Of a stretch of DNA of 32,001 nt, positions 24,778-32,001 are shown in pieces. Every line of letters begins with the position of its first letter. Position 1 is the first letter of the stretch. The position numbers were made by a program, and so were the translations under genes. Below the pieces are notes generated by a model. That model was given only the letters and a program-made list of their open reading frames with translations, had not been told where the DNA came from and ran no database searches. Origin of the DNA: Phallusia fumigata (Eukaryota > Chordata > Ascidiacea > Phlebobranchia > Ascidiidae); the NCBI GenBank assembly GCA_008931825.1, contig QXVZ01021493.1, positions 1-32,001 on the forward strand, read 5' to 3'.

Positions 24778-27540
24778 TCATTCCGTCGCATCTCCATTGC
24801 TGATAGATATGGCCGCACCGTACGCAGCGTCAGCGTCACGTGAAAACGACACGCTAACGTGCTCTGATACCGACTCCATAAGTTCTTCTCTGAAAAATCG
24901 GTTACGAGCGAAAACGCTGCCACACGCCCACACGTGCGTTACTCCTAAAAACTCGCTTCGTGTTCCGCTTTCAAAAACAGATTGTAGGTTTCTGAGAATT
25001 CCCGCGGCAATCGCTCGACCGATTTCCGGCGCATTGAAGTGTGGAGCGTCGATGTTGTGTAACGCCGCTTTCAGGTCAGGTGCGTGACGTTCGCCGAAAA
25101 GAGTGGGTATAAACGTCATTTTTCTTTCGTTACCTATAAACAAAGGGTGAGGAACAGATGTTTTGCGCAACAAACTTTGTTGTATAAAGCATCGAGAGCG
25201 TTACAGAACCACTTTTAGTCTTAAAATGAACAAACAAAAACGTAGTTGTGTTGTAAACAGCCCATTATTTTGTTTTGGTTTAAATAATTTTTAAAACCTG
25301 TTAAATTGCACAAGAAATTCTAAAATAATGCCCAACTGAGATCCTAGCAGTTGTGGCAATCAAGAATGCTTTTTATCTGCACCTGAATTAGCACCCTGTC
25401 CAGATGTTTCCTCCATCAGCCGCGAGTATATTTCGTCGTCCGTAACGTTGGGAACAAACTTTTGTGTCCAATTCTTGAGCAGTCGCACATATTCGGCAAA
25501 TACTGCACCGCCGTTAAGGGAGGCGTATGTAATTAAATCGTTTTCACCGAAGTACGGGACACGAACGACTGACGATTCAGAACCAGAATCTTCTGCAACG
25601 AATTGGCGTACAATGTTATGCACATCGAATAAGTTTTAAACTTCAAAATTTTACAGAAGAAAAAATGTGGGCTTGTTTATGTGGGTAAAGTCCGTTTTAA
25701 ATTTGCATGTGCGCAGGGATTTATACATAGATTACCGGAGGAACAGAATTACAGTTTAAACAGCCAAATAATTTTGTCACCCTGTTTCGTGTTCCAACCT
25801 TTAGTGCTGTTATTTAAAGTTGAAATATCACGACGAACTGTCATAGACATTTGGGCCGAGGTGCTGATATTTACCACTGTAAAGCAAAACTAGGATAAAA
25901 ATTTTCCAATGTCTAACATGAAACGCTGAAAAAACAACGCCAAAAGCAAACCGGCTTCGTTGTTTTTCGGTTTACATGCCAGAACGGAGCACTGCATGTC
26001 GCCCAAAGCAACGTAAACGCGAGCGTCTGTGAGTATTCCATGCCAAGGGTGCGCAAGATGTCCCACGAAGGTCCCAGGTGGAACTACATCCGGCAACATA
26101 TCCACCGGAAAATCGGCGCGTTTCATTCTGTGTAAGCATATTTTCATTGGATTGACGATCGCTTACTTCCACTACTAACAAACCCCCAGCGCCACCTACC
26201 GACAGTAAAATTAACAATGTGTTTCAGGTGATGGTTAACAGCAAACAATTATTGTGGTGGTAATCAACAAGTAACATCAATATTTATTTGTCATTTTTGT
26301 AATGGTTTGGTTTTCAAATTCATCACAGTTTGTTGCTATAAATTAAGAACAGGACAATATTCCAAAGGTGGACTAACAACAAAAGTCAAGTACATTTCAC
26401 TGCTGTAACAAAACAAAATAACAAAACAACATAATTATTTCAAGATGCTATTAATTGTGAAAAAATGGAAGTCAAAAATATTTGAATGTGGTGAATATGC
26501 TAAAATGTCATAGCTTGTTTGTGATATAGTTGCTAAGATATTTAGGTTTTTCCCCTAAAAGCACCTTACAAAGTTGTAAACATAAATACGTTGTTAGTAA
26601 ATGCTTCATTTTCCACTGAAAAAGAATTAACTGCATTATAACAGACCTTGAAACTTACACAGAAAAGTCCCACTTTTGTGTTCGCACATTAAAATACCCC
26701 CAGCTGTTTGCATTTTGAAAACACATGGGTGGTTTGGAACAGGCAGTTAAAATGGCCACAACATAATCAGCAATGGTCCCACAAAAATTAAACTGCTCTA
26801 AAAATTTGCAGCAATTTTTCTTCATCCATAATAGGGAAGCACAACCAAAGCCTACAAAAACAGTTAATTTTAGAGTTATAAACAGCAAAATAACAGTCAA
26901 GATATTACCAGTTGATAAGTTTGTTGAATCTGGTGAAACAGGTAATGATTGTATAAAATCTGCATTGCATCGCTGATCTCTCCACGTAATTAGATTTGAA
27001 ACATTACCGCACTTTGGAATGCATTGCATGGTGCTGTTGTTCCAAAGCACACACCCATGCATTTGTCCACATATCACTTAAAAAAATAAACTTTAAACAA
27101 GCTTGTTTAGAAGTATCAATGTATCTACTGTATATTTTCCTACCAATGTTTTTCACATGCTTTATTTCCAATCCAATTTCACAACTTATGTCCTGTATCC
27201 CCTTGTCTAACGTTTCAAGAATTTTTGTTACATTCTGTTCATTGTGGCTGGGTTTTAATTTGTTCTCAATGGTTGCATTAGATGACAAAGATTTGCTGGT
27301 TTTCTGTAAAAGATCTACAAACTTCTAATTGCTGGTGTGGTATTTAAAACCCACACACATTACTAAGCTTTACCATGGTAGTTATAGTTTGAAATAAATA
27401 CTAACTGTCTCTTAATAAAACAAACAATATTACAGTGTTGCAAACTATTTTGGTTATTTGGAACATACCACAGAATTATTATTGTTCACCAGTGTGACTT
27501 TTATGGACGTTGTACCAATGTCTATTCCCAAGTTGTACAT
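24778..27540 (-). CDS. SHPK: Sedoheptulokinase (FGGY family), 8 exons, 470 aa
   Basis: SHPK phosphorylates sedoheptulose to sedoheptulose 7-phosphate, feeding the non-oxidative pentose phosphate pathway in the cytosol. Exons 27540-27469, 27303-27144, 27076-26909, 26851-26659, 26127-25952, 25876-25799, 25592-25383 and 25133-24778 join in phase to 470 aa (human 478). Landmarks in order: the N-terminal phosphate-binding motif GIDIGTTSIK (5-14), ICGQMHGCVLW, NLITWRDQRC, FGCASLLW, GTIADYVVAIL, NANSWGYFN, YVALGDMQCSV (its Asp matches the catalytic base of FGGY kinases), VVNISTSAQMS, YASLNGGAVFAEYV, TFIPTLFGERHAPD, ACGSVFARN and DADAAYGAA. Two boundaries are not settled. Exon 6 may end at 25799 or, with the same phase, at 25781. 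Exon 7 has a second in-phase donor just upstream of the one used. Exons 1-4 are CpG-poor and exons 5-8 CpG-rich. Confidence 0.95.
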
Positions 27541-27687
27541 TTTAAACATGAAATAATATTAATTCATTCGAGTAGATTAACAACAAGTGGTAGCATTGCA
27601 GTCAACACCAAATACATCCGAATGTAAATAATTTTGCAACTTTGAACTAAATGGGACAGTCCCTATTTAGTTATTACGTGTTTAAAC

Positions 27688-27716
27688 CATAGAGCACTTA
27701 ATAAAAGTTCTCTATG
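27688..27716. other. Imperfect palindrome in the SHPK 5' flank
   Basis: CATAGAG-C-ACTT ... AAGT-T-CTCTATG forms a 7-base plus 4-base stem with one mismatch around a 5-base loop. It lies about 150 bases upstream of the SHPK start codon. It may be a binding site, a structured transcript element or chance. Confidence 0.35.
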
Positions 27717-28644
27717 TTCAAACTTACCTGGCCAATGCAAGACTTTTTTTAAATGCAGGAAGATCACGCATGATTAAACTTGCGCACGCTGATCTAACAA
27801 GTTACATTTTTTCCAGCAAAAGTGCACAGCCAGCTAGGCTGTTGGAGGTGCTAACTGTTAAAAACAAAACATGCAACAAAACAAGAAGGCAAAGGCTCAC
27901 CGGCTAAAAACTGTTCTAAAAGTTTGCCCGAAAATAGTGTTTTTTAAAGTTTCAAACACGTTTCTATTTTGATCCTGCTAGCTTAGTTTTTTCTATCTAA
28001 ATTCGAGTTCACTTGCTGTGTGTTGCAAGGTGTGTTTTGCACGAAAATTAGTTTAGGCTGACATTATACTATTTTGGTAGGGGTCACGTCCGTGACGATA
28101 GTAAGAGTGGTTGATAAGAAAGTTTCTAACTTATTTATTTTAGTTTCAAAATGTTTAAATACAGGTTTATTGTGTTCGAAGGGGTGCTATTAACTGCTAA
28201 TCAATTTTCTTGTTTCACATATGATTCTATTTGAATATGATATGTGCTGCTAATAAAATCACGATGAACCATGAAAAAGTTTCGGATTTATTTCAACACC
28301 CGTCTGACCTAACATACAGCTTGTTGTTGCCAGAGGTGACCCAAACAGATATCCTGCTATATATTTGGAACCATAGCTTCCGCATACTTGAACCGCTGGA
28401 GTTTTGTATTTTTCAATTAGTATTGGGCATACGCGAATGTAATGCAAAATTTAAACAAAAGAATATACCGAAGGAGCTGAAATAATGTAATCTTTCAGGT
28501 GACATAAGACTGAGGCTAAAAAGCAAACGTTTTGTTGGATATATTTTTGGTGATCTTGATTATAAACAATGCACATCGTACAACAAAAGGAAAATGTAGT
28601 TAGACTGTACAAAAGGTACAAAATCATAACGTTGATTGTTCTTC

Positions 28645-28700
28645 AACTTTTGGATCAACATAAACACTTAATATTAAAACTTTTGGATCAACATAAACAC
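28645..28700. repeat. Two-copy direct repeat, 33-base period
   Basis: AACTTTTGGATCAACATAAA plus CAC occurs at 28645 and again at 28678, identical over 23 bases and separated by an AT-rich spacer. It lies just downstream of the ZP gene stop codon and is probably a small tandem duplication in its 3' UTR or flank. Confidence 0.8.
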
Positions 28701-28760
28701 AATACAGATATTAATATTAAACACTTATACTGCCTCATAGACTGTGGTTATTTTCCGTAC

Positions 28761-31652
28761 TCATGTCAAGAGAAGCAAAGCTATACTGAAAACAGCTGCG
28801 GATCCAATGACAAGCAAAATGAAATAAATGATGTTGTCTGATGTCATAAGGTCTTTCACACGTTCTCCCAAATCTGTCAAAAAATGGTTTTAAGCCAAAC
28901 AACATTAGGACCCAAGCAATCGTTCTCTTGAAGTACAGCAATGTCTTGGAAATTAGTTCAAAAATCGACGTTTTAAAACGATGGTTCAGGATTCTTTTTT
29001 AGTTTTCCCGATTGTCAATGAAAAATCGTAAGCACCAAACCAATGATTCTCAACCGCGGCTATAGATCCACGTGGGGCCGAAATGACATTTGTTGCTGTT
29101 ATTAATTTCTGTTGCAACTACCAAGAGTACGTATAGCAACGGCAGCAGTTGGTTTAGTTGTTATCCCGTGAGAAAACAAAACAAATAAACATTTTTATGG
29201 GACCTCTTAGAAACATGATGTGTCTAACTTGGCTGTGACACCAACAAGTTTGAGAACCGCTGCATTAAACAGATATGCGTTGCAGCTGCGTGAAATTGAA
29301 CGCAATTTAATGGATAAGCTGCATACGGTAAAAATAGGGTTGGTTGGAATAAGTTTGAACAACCATTTATTCATGACTTGTTGGAGCATGAGCGCCGGTA
29401 CGTGCCCGCCCCTGGATTTTGAAAAATCGACTTTATATTTATATGTGTTCTATCAAAAACATCTTACGAAAGAGAAAGTATGTTTGTGATAAGTTTTGCT
29501 CCCCTTGGAAAATTTCTCCATCGGCGCTTGGGTATTGGTGAATATAGGTATATATTGAGAGAGTGGAGCTTAAACGTTTAGAAGTTTGCGAAGAACTAGA
29601 ATAACAAGAACAAAATATTCTTTACCACTACACTGCTTGCCATCTTCTGCAAGGATGCGATCTCCATAGCACGAACACACCACCTTGCCTTTTTCCACTT
29701 CACACTTGTCAGAGCACATTCCGTTGTCCTGTGATAATTTATGGTATGAAAGTTGCGAAGCGGTGGTAATTAAAATCTATAGAGTTCACTCACATTGTCG
29801 CATATGCTCAGCATTGAAACATGAATCGGTCCGAAAGAGAGACGTTTATATTGGATCTGATCTAAGGAGCGTCGCTTCTTTCTTGTGCAAGTCTTAAAAG
29901 AAAAAGAGAAATATAGGCTGTAAACAACACTTGATTTTTCTGAGATTTTGGAGGTAAGGAATATGTGAAGCTAACGGCACACTGCTATAGCTAGACCTTT
30001 ACCGGTAAAGTGCATTCTCCGGTTGAATTCTGGCAAACAGTGGTATCGCAATGCACGTAAATCATTTGCTGGTTGTCAGTGTAATTTGTCCACACAAGCT
30101 TTGGAAGTTGAAAGTGCCGTAAGTTGGTTTGTGGTTTCTTGTCACTTGTCTTGTACTGGCATCCTCATCATTACTGGTCGCAGCGCAACTAAGCACAACA
30201 AGACTAATTTTATTGCGGGCAGGTCTGTTTTAAAGGTGATATAGTTAGACGTTCATTGCAACCAGTTTTTCCACAAATGGTCGAGAAGTTTTTAAAAAAT
30301 TTTTTGAAAGGTTTTTGAAAATTAGATTCAGCGGTAATTGGTTGAGGCAAAAAGTTTATTTGAAATTGTCAAATTAAATTGATCAGTTAATAGAATTTTT
30401 GTAATGACCTCAGAAGGTGTTTTTTAGGAATTTATGAATTCGATACGAAATGTTTAGCTAAATCAAGGCCCGTTGGGATGAGACTTAGGTGAATAAAACT
30501 GCGATACAAAGAGTAAACGCTGATTAACAAACTAGATTTAACATAAAGCGTCACACAAAAATAATCGAATGACAATTTTTGACTCAGCTATTAATAATGT
30601 TTAATACATACCTTGAGGCAATAATAGGGTACATCGGCAGGTCTGTCGGAGTAGAGACTCGTGTTGCCCAACATTCTTCCATCTTAGAACATTTATAAGT
30701 AAATATCAAAAATAGAAGAATATCGGTATTGTGTGTTTACCTGGATTATAATGTCTGTTACTGAAGCCGGGATGTTGTCCATTTTCACCTTCGCGTAAAT
30801 AAAATCGGGCACAGTAATTTGAGCGTCTGCAGGGAGAGCGACAGAAAAACTATTGTTGGCGAAGAGATTGAGGGAAACTTCAAATTCACCAGCAACCGGT
30901 TCTGCTGCATTTCCAATCTCTCTGTGACGAAATGCATAGTTTTTAAAAACATTCTGCATTTGATTCGATGAGATTGAGCACAATATGTCAGGACAAAATG
31001 AAATGAAAAGCTGTTCTGGGCTTAGTTTCTCCAGCACGAACTAAACTCGGAGTTTTGTACCACACAAAGGTCCAAATTAAGGCTCATCAGAGAAGTGGTT
31101 CTTAAAGTGGAGCCCGCGATACCTAGGGGTCGGTGAGACGATTTTAGGGGTCCATGAAAAGTCTTTGTAGTCTCTTTTAGTCGATAAAATATGTCTTTGT
31201 GTATACTGGTACATTCTGAAAGTTTGTTTATTTGTACAACATTCATTGCGCCTTTTATAACACTAACTCGCATTGCTGCTCTGTGATATCAAGTACCAAT
31301 TTACGTATATGCGGCACACATACAGCATTGCTGAATCGTAATCGAGTAAAGTGTAAAAAATGCATCAGGAGCATTATGAAAAAAAATGAAAAAAAGTTTA
31401 AGAACCACTGCATTAGGATTGTACATGAGTATAAAAGCAGAAACCTTAAATGTAGATGCAGAATACTAAGGGTCTATTTACTTACTGGATATCTGGTTTA
31501 ATGTTAACGGAATTAACTTCGGCACTTGCGTTGTACTTGCAAGTTATGTTCAAACTGTAACGAACATATCGCTGCACTGTCGAGCTTAGATCCATCGATT
31601 TGCGGTTCCAAATTGTGTACGTATTGGAAATAACATCTGGATTGCTTGACAT
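28761..31652 (-). CDS. ZP-domain protein with furin site, EGF-like module and C-terminal membrane segment (5' part outside window)
   Basis: The visible exons are 31652-31486, 30921-30741, 30682-30612, 30188-30003, 29892-29794, 29728-29626 and 28873-28761, all with GT-AG borders. Exons 1-4 match a zona pellucida polymerisation domain: YVRYSLNITCKYNASAEVNS, GEFEVSLNLFANNSFSVALP, VTDIIIQMEECWATRVSTP, YPIIASSCAATS and QQMIYVHCDTTVCQNSTGEC. Exon 5 carries the furin-type site RKKRRS. Exons 5-6 form one EGF-like module with six cysteines (spacing 6, 3, 8, 1, 12). The last exon ends with the membrane segment IIYFILLVIGSAAVFSIALL and almost no cytoplasmic tail. Such proteins are made on the membrane, cleaved and polymerised into extracellular coats or matrices; an egg-coat role is possible but unproven. 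The exon 30188-30003 needs one extra base near 30100 to keep frame, so the copy is either broken or misread. The first coding exons lie beyond 32001. Confidence 0.85.
29041..29262. mobile_element. Short hAT-like non-autonomous element (MITE) in a ZP-gene intron
   Basis: The ends are imperfect inverted repeats of the hAT kind: CAATGATTCTCAACCGCGG at the left and, reverse complemented, CAGCGGTTCTCAAACTTG at the right. They are flanked by a likely 8-base target duplication, CACCAAAC (29033-29040) and CATTAAAC (29263-29270), which match at 6 of 8 bases. At 222 bases it has no transposase. The mismatches suggest an old insertion. Confidence 0.7.
31093..31410. mobile_element. Second hAT-like non-autonomous element in a ZP-gene intron
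   Basis: The left end AAGTGGTTCTTAAAGTGG and the reverse complement of the right end, CAGTGGTTCTTAAACTT, are inverted repeats of the same CAGTGGTTCT type as the element at 29041. Flanking 8-mers CATCAGAG and CATTAGGA agree only in part, so the target duplication is decayed or misplaced. The 318-base interior has no coding capacity. Confidence 0.65.
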
Positions 31653-32001
31653 CTGGTGAAAATATGTTTTATGTTTGTGATTTATATACCATGTGTATAA
31701 ACGAAGGTTACGCCGCCACGAAGCAGCAGACAGAAAAGTCAAACATTAAAAAAACAAATAAGTAAATACATGTATAAAATATTATGAAAATGAGATTATA
31801 CAGTTGCACCAGTTAAAATCAACCCCCAAAAATCCGAGGTCTGAACAAGGAACCCCATCGGTAGCTGGTTGTCGTCTTTTCTTGTATTCTGGCAACAAAC
31901 ATCCTTCAATTGCTAAAAAGTGTCCTGCATGAATTTTTGGGTGCAAACCTTGCTTATAATGTTTGCTGGGTATACAAACGCCAGTCTATGTTATATCTTA
32001 C
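31653..32001 (-). other. Intron of the ZP gene, possible extra exon
   Basis: This should lie inside an intron upstream of the first visible ZP exon. After a possible acceptor TTTTTAG (about 31914) a minus-strand frame stays open for about 40 codons and includes CLLPEYKKRRQPATDGVPCS, with possible in-phase donors. It does not look like the first half of a ZP-N domain, so it is noted only as a candidate exon. The minus-strand sequence entering at 32001 begins GTAAGATA, which could itself be a splice donor. Confidence 0.3.

Larger units (their letters stand above)
27541..28760. other. Spacer between the ZP gene 3' end and SHPK 5' end
   Basis: It should contain the SHPK promoter and the ZP-gene 3' UTR, since both genes run on the minus strand. 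It also holds a hairpin and a 33-base direct repeat, listed separately. An 84-codon plus-strand frame at 28231-28485 and a 62-codon minus frame across it have no known motif. No gene is called. Confidence 0.5.

Noticed and set aside
25593-25625. SHPK exon 7 extended upstream (HNIVRQFVAED)
   Set aside because: The extension reaches an in-frame stop before any usable acceptor, while GTTGCAG at 25593 gives the right phase and family alignment.
28259-28485. Opposed open frames of 84 and 62 codons
   Set aside because: No recognisable domain, no consistent splice sites toward neighbouring genes, and an AT-rich spacer position.

Overview
This is a eukaryotic (animal) window. It holds seven multi-exon or single-exon protein genes with GT-AG introns and no bacterial-style operons. 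The gene set is a nexin-dynein regulatory complex subunit, the splicing factor ESS2, a secreted FGF with the classic 104-nt middle exon, sedoheptulokinase, a calmodulin-like gene and a zona-pellucida-domain membrane protein. Together with small introns, a mosaic of CpG-rich and CpG-poor blocks and signs of high heterozygosity, this fits an invertebrate chordate, most likely an ascidian such as Ciona. That placement is inference; no species marker was found.

Layout. Positions 49-2445 (-): a 304-residue coiled-coil protein I cannot name. It is divergent from IQCD/DRC10 (3184-5361, +, 427 aa, 9 exons). ESS2/DGCR14 (5803-9100, -, 502 aa, 11 exons) faces IQCD tail to tail. A 2-kb stretch without a recognised gene follows, then an intronless calmodulin-like gene (11163-11621, -, 152 aa) and an FGF of the 3/7/10/22 type (13440-20032, +, 231 aa, 3 exons, two introns of about 3 kb). 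A 4.7-kb stretch without a recognised gene (20033-24777) precedes SHPK (24778-27540, -, 470 aa, 8 exons). The last gene (28761-31652 and beyond, -) encodes the C-terminal part of a ZP-domain protein with a furin site, one EGF-like module and a terminal membrane segment. Its 5' exons lie outside the window, and one exon carries a one-base frameshift. Two short hAT-like non-autonomous elements sit in its introns.

How the genes relate. IQCD is axonemal, and its divergent neighbour is also coiled-coil, so the two may share a ciliary promoter. The other genes look functionally unrelated. The CpG pattern divides the window. Coiled-coil/IQCD/ESS2 (about 1-9 kb) and the 5' half of SHPK (about 26.2-27.6 kb) are CpG-poor, as expected for genes methylated in the germ line. 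The block from about 9.2 to 26.2 kb (CaM-like, FGF, 3' half of SHPK) is CpG-rich.

Assembly quality. Three single-N joins (1277, 3027, 7081) are each flanked by a near-identical duplicated sequence. They look like unmerged contig ends or alleles rather than biology. One duplicates the first exon of IQCD and another duplicates a splice acceptor of ESS2. No rRNA, tRNA, CRISPR array or convincing new system was found.
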